Source: SZUA-38 sp965212525 (GTDB lineage: Bacteria > Pseudomonadota > Gammaproteobacteria > Xanthomonadales > SZUA-38). From it: DNA of 64,000 nt. Each line of letters starts with the position of its first letter. The stretch's first letter is position 1. Positions 53,690 to 61,693 of this stretch are shown here, one piece after another. Below the pieces are notes generated by a model that had not been told where the DNA came from, made no database searches, and worked only from the letters and a program-made list of their open reading frames with translations. The position numbers and the translations under genes were made by a program. Location: NCBI GenBank assembly GCA_965212525.1, contig CBDBVC010000059.1:62001-126000 (forward strand). Reading direction: 5' to 3'.

Positions 53690-55056
53690 TGATTCAACAC
53701 ATGCGCATACGCTTCAGCGTGATTATGACGGCTCTGATACTCACACTATCACCGTTGGCTGGTGAGTCAGCTCAGCAAGTGAATGACACCATCGGCACCC
53801 ACGTGGTTGAATCGGGTGACACCCTGTGGAGTATCACGGAAAAGTACCTTGGTGAGGATTTTCTATGGCGTGAAAACTGGAAACTCAACCCGCAGATCAA
53901 AAACCCGAATTTGCTTCGTATTGGTCAGGAACTGAAGGTGATTACCGAGCGCAAGGTGATTGCTGACAACGCGACCATTGCGCAGATTTCAAACCAGGTG
54001 GATAAAAACCTGCAAAGCACAAATTGGACACCGGCGAGTCATGGTGACGCACTGCAAAGCAAGGATGGCATCAGAACACGCGAAGCCTCGTCAGCCTCAC
54101 TGAGATTCAACGATGCCACCTGGCTCAATCTGTCTGAGTTTTCACAGGTGTTCCTGCAGTCCAAGTTGACCGACCTGAGGGGAGTGGACCGTGGGCAGAT
54201 CGAGGTTCGGCGCGGTCGTGTCGAAATGGCGTTCGAGCCAATCGCAGGTAATCCGGCACAGATCGAGCTGGTGGTCGGTTCGGCCAGTGCCAGACCTGAT
54301 GTTGGACCGGATGGCAGTGCACAGATGGCAGCCGTGGCAGACGAAGAATCTGGTGGCGCAGCCGTGATGGTCTATCACGGCAATTCCAGTGTTGAGGCAG
54401 CGGGGGCACAGGTGCAGCTTGTACGTGGCACGGGTTCGACGGTCCCGGCAAACGGCCCACCCTCACCGCCTGAACGGCTTCTGCCCCGTCCCAGGGGGCT
54501 GGCCCCTGAGAACGATTCAGAATGGCCTGTCGCCAATCCGATCCTTTCATGGGAACCAGTCGATCTGGCAGCAGGTTATGTGGTTGAGGTTTGTGTGGAC
54601 TCGGCCTGTGAACAGCTGGTGCAGAAAAGCAGTCTGATCGAGTCGACACGCTGGCAACCGAGACTCAAGGCCACCGGTGATTACCACTGGCGTGTTCGCG
54701 GTGTCAGTGAATCAGGTCTTGAGGGGTACGCGAGTCGTGTACGGAAGGCGTATCTGGCGAGTACACTCATCGACGAACAACCACCACAGGTCGCAGTCGT
54801 ACCCGTTGGTTTCGTGACCTGGTCCGCAGACCGGCTGCTGGTTTCGGACAAGACGCGCCTGAGCCTGTCTGCACATGATGCCGGTATCGGGGTCAGCTGG
54901 GTTCGCTACAGGTTTGACGACGGTGACTGGCAGACATGGCAGGATGCATCGATCGAACTGTCTGCCGCAACGTCCGGCTACATGGAACTGCAGTCAGCGG
55001 ACTTGCTCGACAATGTTGGCGATATTGTGCGCATCGAGCTGATCTCCATTCAGTGA
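53686..55056 (+). CDS. Exported LysM-FecR-FN3 domain protein
   Basis: The 456-residue protein has a signal peptide (LILTLSPLAGESA) and a LysM domain (about 38-85: HVVESGDTLWSITEKY ... NPNLLRIGQEL) that binds peptidoglycan. A FecR-type beta domain (about 118-220), a Pro-rich linker, an FN3-like domain (about 265-350) and a final beta domain repeating the Ig pattern of its neighbour follow. Such LysM-FecR proteins accompany membrane kinases and adenylate cyclases in gammaproteobacteria. The start ATG overlaps the stop of the Ig-like gene, so kinase, Ig-like protein and this protein form one operon. It may present a cell-wall-derived cue to the kinase; that is inference. Confidence 0.8.
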   Translation: MMIQHMRIRFSVIMTALILTLSPLAGESAQQVNDTIGTHVVESGDTLWSITEKYLGEDFLWRENWKLNPQIKNPNLLRIGQELKVITERKVIADNATIAQISNQVDKNLQSTNWTPASHGDALQSKDGIRTREASSASLRFNDATWLNLSEFSQVFLQSKLTDLRGVDRGQIEVRRGRVEMAFEPIAGNPAQIELVVGSASARPDVGPDGSAQMAAVADEESGGAAVMVYHGNSSVEAAGAQVQLVRGTGSTVPANGPPSPPERLLPRPRGLAPENDSEWPVANPILSWEPVDLAAGYVVEVCVDSACEQLVQKSSLIESTRWQPRLKATGDYHWRVRGVSESGLEGYASRVRKAYLASTLIDEQPPQVAVVPVGFVTWSADRLLVSDKTRLSLSAHDAGIGVSWVRYRFDDGDWQTWQDASIELSAATSGYMELQSADLLDNVGDIVRIELISIQ

Positions 55057-55060
55057 AACG

Positions 55061-55080
55061 GAATTTTTCCTGAAAAATTC
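55061..55080 (+). terminator. AT-rich hairpin after the LysM-FecR gene
   Basis: GAATTTTT (55061-55068) pairs with AAAAATTC (55073-55080) around CCTG, four bases after the stop. The stem is AT-rich and has no following T run, so termination is uncertain. Confidence 0.3.
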
Positions 55081-55160
55081 AGAATGACTAATGATTTCGT
55101 GTACTATGGGCGCGGTCGAAATGTGCGTCACGGTTCTACACAAAGAATAAGGAACATGGA

Positions 55161-56681
55161 ATGAAACGATTTTTACTGTCGGTTATCGCGACACTCACGC
55201 TCAGTATGCAGTCGGTCTGGGCACAGGATTCTGAAGAAGGCTTTGATTTTCTTGGTTTCCTGCTCGACGACATTCCCGCATTCATCTTCTCATCGGTTAC
55301 CGTGGGTGAGCAGTCGCTGCCGTTGATCGTGGTCTGGCTGATCGTCGGCGCATTGATCTTCACACTGTATTTCGGATTCATCAATTTCCGTGGCATGAAA
55401 CAGGGTTTCAAGTTGCTGCGTGGCGATTTCAGTGACCCCAATGCCAAGGGCGAAGTGTCGCATTTCCAGGCATTGTCCACCGCTGTTTCAGGCACGGTCG
55501 GGCTTGGCAATATTGCCGGTGTGGCCATTGCCGTATCGCTGGGTGGGCCGGGTGCAACATTCTGGATGATCCTTGCAGGATTCCTCGGCATGGCCTCCAA
55601 GTTCTGCGAATGTACACTCGGCGTCATGTACCGTAACGAACTGCCGGACGGTCGTGTCTCCGGTGGTCCGATGTACTACCTGTCAAAGGGACTGGCCGAA
55701 AAGGGTGCCGGCATGGCCATGTTCGGCAAGGTGCTGGCTGTCTTCTTCGCCATCTGCTGTATCGGTGGTGCACTGGGCGGTGGCAACATGTTCCAGGTCA
55801 ATCAGGCCTACGATGCCATCCTTGAAATCACGGGCGGTGAGCAGAGCTTCCTGTTCGAAAAGGGCTGGCTGTTCGGTGGTGCTCTGGCCGTCTTCACGGC
55901 ACTGGTCATTATTGGCGGCATCAAGAGTATCGCCAAGGTTACCTCAAAGGTTGTGCCATTCATGGCTGGCCTCTACATCCTGGCAGGCCTCACCATCATC
56001 TTCGCGAACTATGATCAGATTGGCCCGGCATTTGCAGCCATCTTCAAGGGCGCATTCGCTTCGGACGCTATCTACGGCGGCATCATCGGTGTCCTGATTG
56101 TCGGCTTCCAGCGAGCCGCCTTCTCCAATGAAGCCGGTATCGGATCCGCATCAATCGCGCACTCCGCGGTCAAGACCAACGAGCCGGTCACCGAAGGCCT
56201 GGTTGCACTCTATGAACCGTTCCTGGATACGGTCGTGATCTGTACCATTACAGCGCTGGTTATCATCATCACCGGATCATTCGACAATACCGGCCAGATC
56301 GCCGGTGTGACACTCACCTCTGCTGCTTTCGGAACAGTCATTTCATGGTTCCCGTATGTACTGGCCGTGGCAGTTGTGCTGTTTGCTTTCTCAACCATGC
56401 TGGCCTGGTCCTACTACGGCATGAAGTCGTGGACCTATCTCGTGGGTGAGGGTACCGCCAAGGAACTGGTGTTCAAGGTGGTCTTCCTGGCGTTCATCAT
56501 CATCGGCGCCGTTCAGCCGCTGACCCGTGTACAGGGATTCTCTGACGCGATGATCTTTGCCATGGCAGCGCCCAATATCATTGGCCTGTACATTCTGATG
56601 CCGAAGGTCAAGAAGGCGCTGAAATCATACATGGACCGCGTCAAGAGTGGTGAGATCACCAATTTCAGGAAAGGTCAGTAA
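55161..56681 (+). CDS. Sodium:alanine/glycine symporter (AGCS family)
   Basis: The 506-residue transporter has a short signal-like first segment and about ten to eleven helices. The AGCS motifs are present: STAVSGTVGLGNIAGVA, GGPGATFWMILAGFLGMASKFCECTLGVMY and NEAGIGSASIAHSA. It brings alanine or glycine into the cell with sodium. The ATG at 55161 follows AAGGA and lies six bases after an out-of-frame ATG. A weak promoter (TTCAGA-18-TACTAT, 55078-55107) is the nearest candidate. Confidence 0.9.
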   Translation: MKRFLLSVIATLTLSMQSVWAQDSEEGFDFLGFLLDDIPAFIFSSVTVGEQSLPLIVVWLIVGALIFTLYFGFINFRGMKQGFKLLRGDFSDPNAKGEVSHFQALSTAVSGTVGLGNIAGVAIAVSLGGPGATFWMILAGFLGMASKFCECTLGVMYRNELPDGRVSGGPMYYLSKGLAEKGAGMAMFGKVLAVFFAICCIGGALGGGNMFQVNQAYDAILEITGGEQSFLFEKGWLFGGALAVFTALVIIGGIKSIAKVTSKVVPFMAGLYILAGLTIIFANYDQIGPAFAAIFKGAFASDAIYGGIIGVLIVGFQRAAFSNEAGIGSASIAHSAVKTNEPVTEGLVALYEPFLDTVVICTITALVIIITGSFDNTGQIAGVTLTSAAFGTVISWFPYVLAVAVVLFAFSTMLAWSYYGMKSWTYLVGEGTAKELVFKVVFLAFIIIGAVQPLTRVQGFSDAMIFAMAAPNIIGLYILMPKVKKALKSYMDRVKSGEITNFRKGQ

Positions 56682-56731
56682 TCGGCACAGGTCGTGTCGA
56701 TCGAAGTCACAGTTTTCCAGGGGAGGAAAAA

Positions 56732-56782
56732 GGGGCATTGCATGGAACAGCAGCGGCGAATCGCTGCTGTTGTTCCAGCCCC
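56732..56782 (+). terminator. Long stem-loop between the symporter and nucleoside transporter
   Basis: AACAGCAGCG (56746-56755) pairs perfectly with CGCTGCTGTT (56762-56771) around a six-base loop, and GGGGC (56732-56736) can close with GCCCC (56778-56782). It is followed by GTTTCTC, a poor T tract. It may terminate the symporter transcript or act as an mRNA processing element. Confidence 0.45.
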
Positions 56783-56821
56783 GTTTCTCTGCACATCTGC
56801 CGCAATGATCATGGGTGAGCC

Positions 56822-58096
56822 ATGCAAGCTTTGACAGACGTATTATTTGGTGTATTCGGACTGGTTGTCCTGATCGGCATCGCCTTCCTGTTTTCCGATA
56901 ACAGGCGCAATATCAACTGGCGCATCATTGCATCCGGGCTGGCACTGCAGATCCTGTTTGCCATCCTGGTGCTGAAAACTGCCTGGGGACAGGCAATTTT
57001 CCAGAGCGTCGGCAATTTCTTCGTGGTGCTGATCGAATTTACCGACAAGGGTTCCGAGTTCATCTTCGGGCCGCTGGTCGACACCAGCAGCTTTGGCGTC
57101 ATCTTTGCCTTCAAGGTACTGCCGACCATTATCTTCTTCTCGGCGCTGATGAGCGTGCTCTATCACGTCGGAATCATGCAGAAAATCGTCAGCGGCATGG
57201 CCTGGGCCATGCGCAAGGCGCTGAGAATCTCCGGTGCTGAATCGCTGGCGGTCACCGCCAATGTCTTCATCGGCCAGACCGAGGCACCACTGGTGGTTCG
57301 GCCATACATCAACAAGATGACCAACTCCGAGCTGATGACCATGATGATCGGCGGCATGGCCACCATCGCCGGTGGCGTGCTGGCTGCATTCGTGGCCATT
57401 CTGGGCGGCAGCGATGAGGTGGCACAGGCCTATTTTGCCAAGCATCTTATCTCGGCCAGTGTGATGGCTGCGCCGGCGACCATCGTCATCGCCAAGTTGC
57501 TCAAGCCCGAGACCGAAGAATCCCTGACCATGGGCAAGGTCAAGATCAACGTCGAGAAGACGGCCCACAATGTGATCGAAGCGGCGGCCAACGGTGCCGG
57601 CGATGGCTGGAAACTGGCCATCAATGTGGCTGCCATGCTGCTGGCCTTCCTGGCACTGATCGCCATGATCGATTACCCGCTGACGGCGCTGGGAGAATGG
57701 ACCGGCATCAACGAGAGCATGGGCAAGGAACTGAGCCTGTCGGTAATCTTCGGTTACGTGCTGTCTCCCATTGCCTGGGTGATCGGTGTGCCCTGGGGCG
57801 ACGCCCAGATGGTGGGTTCGCTGATCGGCAAGAAAGTGGTGGCGAATGAATTTGTCGCCTACGTGGAACTGGGCAACATCCAGCAGATGCTGTCCGACAA
57901 GGCCGTGTTCATCTCGACCTATGCCCTGTGCGGTTTTGCCAACTTCGCCTCGATCGCCATCCAGATCGGTGGTATCGGCGGTCTCGCGCCCGATCGCAAG
58001 TCCGATATCGCCCGTTTCGGTCTGCGGGCTGTCCTCGGGGGGTCTCTGGCCACCATGATGACAGCAACCATCGCGGGTGTGCTGAACTACCTGTAG
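56822..58096 (+). CDS. nupC: NupC-type concentrative nucleoside transporter
   Basis: The 424-residue protein has the CNT family layout: gate domain and nucleoside-binding half with VFIGQTEAPLVVRPYI and MIGGMATIAGGVLAAFVAILG, and the C-terminal DKAVFISTYALCGFANFASIAIQIGGIG. It imports nucleosides with a sodium or proton gradient. It lies about 140 bases after the AGCS symporter and 16 bases before the LplT-PlsC gene, in the same direction. A large open frame exists on the opposite strand here but is a shadow. Confidence 0.9.
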   Translation: MQALTDVLFGVFGLVVLIGIAFLFSDNRRNINWRIIASGLALQILFAILVLKTAWGQAIFQSVGNFFVVLIEFTDKGSEFIFGPLVDTSSFGVIFAFKVLPTIIFFSALMSVLYHVGIMQKIVSGMAWAMRKALRISGAESLAVTANVFIGQTEAPLVVRPYINKMTNSELMTMMIGGMATIAGGVLAAFVAILGGSDEVAQAYFAKHLISASVMAAPATIVIAKLLKPETEESLTMGKVKINVEKTAHNVIEAAANGAGDGWKLAINVAAMLLAFLALIAMIDYPLTALGEWTGINESMGKELSLSVIFGYVLSPIAWVIGVPWGDAQMVGSLIGKKVVANEFVAYVELGNIQQMLSDKAVFISTYALCGFANFASIAIQIGGIGGLAPDRKSDIARFGLRAVLGGSLATMMTATIAGVLNYL

Positions 58097-58112
58097 GGAG
58101 TCAGAGCCGACC

Positions 58113-60005
58113 TTGTCCTCACACCTGCTCAGACAGAAACGTTTTCTCCCCTTTTTCGGCACCCAGGCGCTGGGTGCCTGCAACGACAATATCTTCAAGA
58201 ATGCACTGGTCATCCTGATTGCCTATTCCGGCATCACTCTGCTGGGCATGGAGCAGAAGGAACTGACCAATTTCGCCTTCGGGTTGTTCATCATACCGTT
58301 CTTCCTGTTCTCGGCAATTGCTGGTCAGATCGCCGACAAATACACCAAGGCCATGCTGATCCGCCGCATCAAGATACTGGAAATCGTGATCATGCTGATC
58401 GCCTGTCTGGGGTTCTGGCTGGAAAGCCCGGCCCTGTTGCTGGTGGTGCTGTTCCTGATGGGCACGCAATCGGCATTCTTCGGGCCATTGAAATACAGCT
58501 ACCTGCCAGAATATCTCGAGTCTCATGAACTGGTTGAGGGCAATGGGCTGGTCAGCATGGCCACTTTCATCGCCATTCTGTTCGGCACCCTGCTTGGCGG
58601 CGAACTGATCAAGATCGAAGGCTCCGGTCCGTTTCTGGTTTCGGTCATCGTTGTGCTGGTCGCCTTCATCGGTTACCTGGTTGCGCGTGCCATACCCGAG
58701 AAGCCCGCCAGTGACCCCGGTCTGACACTGCGTTTCAACCTGTTCCGTGAAACGATCCGCACAGTCGGCTTCATTCGCGAGGACATGACCGTGTTCCGGT
58801 CAATCCTTGGCGCCTCATGGTTCTGGTTTTTCGGTTCGGTGATTCTGGCCCAGATAGCCACACTCAACTCGCTGGTTCTGATGGGCGATGAACGGGTAAC
58901 CACCTGGATGCTGGCGTTCTTCTCGGTTGGCATCGGTGTCGGCTCGATCCTGTGTGAAAAACTGTCATTCAGGCGTGTCGAAATAGGCCTGGTGCCTCTC
59001 GGTGCCATCGGGTTGAGCATCTTTGGCGTCGATCTGTATTTTGCCTGTCTGGCAATAGAGCCGGTCGAATCCATGGTTGGCATTCAGGCATTCTTCGAGC
59101 GTGACGGTTCCATTCGGCTGTTTCTCGATATCGTCCTGATCGGTCTATTCGGCGGTCTGTATATCGTGCCATTGAACGCATTGATCCAGCATCGTAGCCC
59201 GATTGACAAGCGCTCACGCGTGATCGCCGGTGGCAATATCATGAATGCCTTGCTGATGGTGGTTTCAGCCGTCTACTCCATCGCCCTGCTCAAGGCCGGC
59301 CTGAGCATACCCGAACTGATCCTGACCACAGCCGTCATCAATATCTTTGTCGCGCTGTACATTTTCCTGCTGGTGCCCGAATTCCTGCTGCGGTTCGTGA
59401 CCTGGATCCTGATCAATACGATCTATCGGGTGCGTGTGTCTGAAATCACGCGAATTCCCGATGAGGGGCCGGTGTTGCTGGTCTGCAATCATGTCAGTTT
59501 CATCGATGCCCTGGTTATCGGTGGCAGCATCAGACGGCCGGTGCGATTTGTTATGTACTACAAGCTGTTCAACTGGCCGATCATCAATCGCCTGTACAAG
59601 GCGGCCAAGGCGATCCCTATTGCCTCGGCGAAGGAAGACCCGACATTGCTGGACACGGCCTATGAGCGAATTGCCGAGGAGCTTGAAGACGAGCAGGTGG
59701 TGTGCATCTTTCCGGAAGGTGCCATCACGCACGATGGAGAAATGCAGCAATTCAGGCGCGGTGTGGAGAAAGTTCTCGAGCGCACACCGGTCACTGTGGT
59801 TCCCATGGCACTGAAGGGCCTGTGGGGCAGCTTCTTCAGCAAGTCCGATGGTGGTGCATTCAAGGGACCAATGCGCAAGTTCATGCAGAGGATCGAACTC
59901 CACGTTGGCATGCCCATGACTGCACAGGAAGCCGACGCTGAACGGTTGCAGCAGGCGGTCATGGAATTGCGGGAAGATTCTGCGCCGGCCCCTGAAGACG
60001 GCTGA
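58113..60005 (+). CDS. LplT-like MFS transporter fused to a PlsC acyltransferase
   Basis: The 630-residue protein has an N-terminal MFS domain (about 1-420, twelve helices) that begins RFLPFFGTQALGACNDNIFKNA and contains GPLKYSYLPEYL, as in the lysophospholipid flippase LplT. A C-terminal PlsC-type acyltransferase (about 435-630) carries NHVSFIDAL (the H-x4-D motif) and FPEGAIT. In E. coli Aas joins acyltransferase and acyl-ACP synthetase, with LplT separate; here transporter and acyltransferase are joined and no synthetase domain follows. It likely flips and re-acylates lysophospholipids. TTG 58113 is the start; it leaves the normal MFS N-terminus. Confidence 0.87.
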   Translation: MSSHLLRQKRFLPFFGTQALGACNDNIFKNALVILIAYSGITLLGMEQKELTNFAFGLFIIPFFLFSAIAGQIADKYTKAMLIRRIKILEIVIMLIACLGFWLESPALLLVVLFLMGTQSAFFGPLKYSYLPEYLESHELVEGNGLVSMATFIAILFGTLLGGELIKIEGSGPFLVSVIVVLVAFIGYLVARAIPEKPASDPGLTLRFNLFRETIRTVGFIREDMTVFRSILGASWFWFFGSVILAQIATLNSLVLMGDERVTTWMLAFFSVGIGVGSILCEKLSFRRVEIGLVPLGAIGLSIFGVDLYFACLAIEPVESMVGIQAFFERDGSIRLFLDIVLIGLFGGLYIVPLNALIQHRSPIDKRSRVIAGGNIMNALLMVVSAVYSIALLKAGLSIPELILTTAVINIFVALYIFLLVPEFLLRFVTWILINTIYRVRVSEITRIPDEGPVLLVCNHVSFIDALVIGGSIRRPVRFVMYYKLFNWPIINRLYKAAKAIPIASAKEDPTLLDTAYERIAEELEDEQVVCIFPEGAITHDGEMQQFRRGVEKVLERTPVTVVPMALKGLWGSFFSKSDGGAFKGPMRKFMQRIELHVGMPMTAQEADAERLQQAVMELREDSAPAPEDG

Positions 60006-60184
60006 TTGCAATCCGGAAACGGCCTGAAACCGGCTCAATGTTCAAAACTGTGACGCAACGCTCATACATTTTCAGGCCGTCAGCGAGAACTGTGCCAAAC
60101 ATCACAAACAAGCAGCGCTGCTTGATCCATGCTAGATCCACGCATAGCCCGATCTTCAACAGAGTGTTAGTTTGACTCTTCCTT

Positions 60185-60212
60185 AACCAGCCGACTTCGG
60201 CTGGTTTTTTTT
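60185..60212 (+). terminator. Rho-independent terminator
   Basis: AACCAGCCGA (60185-60194) pairs perfectly with TCGGCTGGTT (60197-60206), and a run of eight T (60205-60212) follows. It ends the LplT-PlsC transcript. Two weaker hairpins of related sequence follow at 60230-60252 and 60253-60268. The rest of 60006-60310 shows nothing else. Confidence 0.9.
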
Positions 60213-60310
60213 GATCTGTCACCGTTCACAACCAGCCGATCTGCGGTTGGTTCAGCCACGGCCGGCTGTTACGATATCCGCTGGCATCCCATCAGCCTCA
60301 GGGTAATTCC

Positions 60311-60760
60311 GTGACAAAGAAGTTCAGCCAGCAACTCGTGCAGCAGGTCAGGCAGAATGCCGTGGCATTGATCAGTCTGACGATCGCCATCGCCAGCCTT
60401 GGCTATAACAGCTGGCGCAATGAAACCACGGAAACGCAGCGAAATACCCGCGAGGCCGCATTCGAGATGGTCAGTGTGCTGGCCGATCTGCAGCACAACC
60501 TGTTTCTGCAGCGATACAGTGATGACGAGGAAAGCTGGCATCGTGCCTGGGCCAGCGTCATCAGTCTGGAGACCCTGGCCAGTATTCTGCCGGAGTCTGT
60601 TGCAGCCAAAACCGCATCACTTCGTCAGATCTGGCAGGACAATGGCGGTCAGTTGCGCGATGAGACAGCGGCCACGGCCGATGACGCCGAGCGTCGGATA
60701 AACGAGGCTATCGACGCGTTGAATCAGTCATTGATCGAGGAGATCCGGCGCCTGTCATGA
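60311..60760 (+). CDS. Small membrane-anchored protein of unknown function
   Basis: The 149-residue protein has one N-terminal membrane helix (NAVALISLTIAIASLGYNSW) after a short basic stretch, then a mostly helical soluble region of about 110 residues (TETQRNTREAAFEMVSVLADL ... LNQSLIEEIRRLS). I do not recognise the family. GTG 60311 is the start; there is only a weak GGGTAA-type ribosome site. It sits between a terminator and the initiator tRNA gene, so it is a single unit. Confidence 0.6.
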   Translation: MTKKFSQQLVQQVRQNAVALISLTIAIASLGYNSWRNETTETQRNTREAAFEMVSVLADLQHNLFLQRYSDDEESWHRAWASVISLETLASILPESVAAKTASLRQIWQDNGGQLRDETAATADDAERRINEAIDALNQSLIEEIRRLS

Positions 60761-60811
60761 CCGACGTCCAGTGTTCTTGTCACTGTTTCGCAGATGGATG
60801 AATGATAACGC

Positions 60812-60841
60812 TTGAAATGCAAATCCAGCATCGTTTATACT
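60812..60841 (+). promoter_or_regulatory. Sigma-70 promoter of the initiator tRNA gene
   Basis: TTGAAA (60812-60817) and TATACT (60836-60841) are 18 bases apart, followed by the GC-rich TGCCGCCCGG typical of stringently controlled stable RNA promoters. It lies 14 bases before the tRNA and may also serve rimP-nusA-infB. Confidence 0.7.
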
Positions 60842-60855
60842 TGCCGCCCGGCTAT

Positions 60856-60932
60856 TGCGGGGTGGAGCAGTCTGGCAGCTCGTCGGGCTCATAACCCGAA
60901 GGTCGCAGGTTCGAATCCTGCCCCCGCTACCA
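60856..60932 (+). tRNA. Initiator tRNA-Met (anticodon CAU)
   Basis: A 77-base gene with encoded CCA. The anticodon stem has the three consecutive G-C pairs (GGG/CCC) of initiators around CTCATAA, and the 1:72 position is a U-U mismatch rather than a pair; an unpaired 1:72 is the classical initiator feature. It stands upstream of rimP-nusA-infB, as metY does in E. coli. Confidence 0.95.
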
Positions 60933-60946
60933 ATGATTCTTGAAAG

Positions 60947-60973
60947 AAGGCCTCTCATTGTTGAGGCCTTTTT
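60947..60973 (+). terminator. Rho-independent terminator after the initiator tRNA
   Basis: AAGGCCTC (60947-60954) pairs perfectly with GAGGCCTT (60963-60970) around an eight-base loop, followed by a short T run (60969-60973). Read-through could feed the rimP operon. A further T7 run at 61121-61127 after GGCC (61117-61120), with GGCC at 61073-61076, may be a second weak attenuator; the region 60974-61170 holds no gene. Confidence 0.75.
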
Positions 60974-61170
60974 CATTCGGTCATTTGGCTGACAGAAGAC
61001 TGCCCTGTCAGCATGTCGTTAACACAACTGAGTGACCCGTCGCACAGGCTGGTTGATCAGGATAGGAGAAAGGGCCAGTGCCTTGATGTCATCATTGTGT
61101 TGATGCGATCGGGCGAGGCCTTTTTTTATGTGCGCTCACTTTGACAGGGCGCCAGGATTTTCGGAAACAC

Positions 61171-61629
61171 ATGTCCGTACAGAACGAACTGCACAATCTG
61201 ATTGAACCGTTGCTCGTGGATCTGGGATACGAGCTGGTGGGCGTGGAATACCATCCCCACTCAGGTCACAGTGTGGTCCGAATTTATGCCGACAAGCCTG
61301 AGACGGGAATCACGCTGGATGACTGCGCCATGATCAGTCGCGAAGTCAGTGGTCTGCTTGATGTGCATGACCCGGTGTCTTCACGCTATAACCTGGAGGT
61401 CTCATCCCCGGGTCTGGACAGGCCGCTGTTCACGGTTGCACATTATGAACAATTCATCGGACGCGAGGCCAAGGTGAGCCTGCTCGCGCCCGTGGACAAG
61501 CGTCGCAAGTTCACCGGCACCATCATTGCCACGGACAGCGACATGATTGAATTCGGTATCGATGAGGACAGGTTACAGGTCAGCCATGGCAATATCGCAA
61601 AGGCCAAGCTGGTACCCGTACTGGACTGA
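61171..61629 (+). CDS. rimP: Ribosome maturation factor RimP
   Basis: RimP binds the 30S precursor and is needed for normal small-subunit assembly. The 152-residue protein has the N-terminal alpha/beta domain with LGYELVGVEYHPHSGHSVVRIYAD and DCAMISREVSGLLDV, then SSPGLDRPLFT, the strongly conserved RimP segment, and a C-terminal SH3-like barrel. ATG 61171 gives the standard length (E. coli 150); an in-frame TTG at 61141 adds ten residues without support. It is the first gene of the rimP-nusA-infB operon. Confidence 0.95.
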   Translation: MSVQNELHNLIEPLLVDLGYELVGVEYHPHSGHSVVRIYADKPETGITLDDCAMISREVSGLLDVHDPVSSRYNLEVSSPGLDRPLFTVAHYEQFIGREAKVSLLAPVDKRRKFTGTIIATDSDMIEFGIDEDRLQVSHGNIAKAKLVPVLD

Positions 61630-61693
61630 TCGGGCAGATAACAACACATACAGTACCTGATCGGCACAGTTGCAGATCAATGAGGTTGGATTC

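Noticed and set aside
56843..58213. A 456-codon open frame on the minus strand
   Set aside because: It lies exactly opposite nupC, is rich in His, Asp, Gln and Gly as expected for an antisense shadow, and has no ribosome site or recognisable domain.
59265..60038. A 257-codon minus-strand frame
   Set aside because: It is opposite the conserved PlsC domain and has an antisense-like composition.
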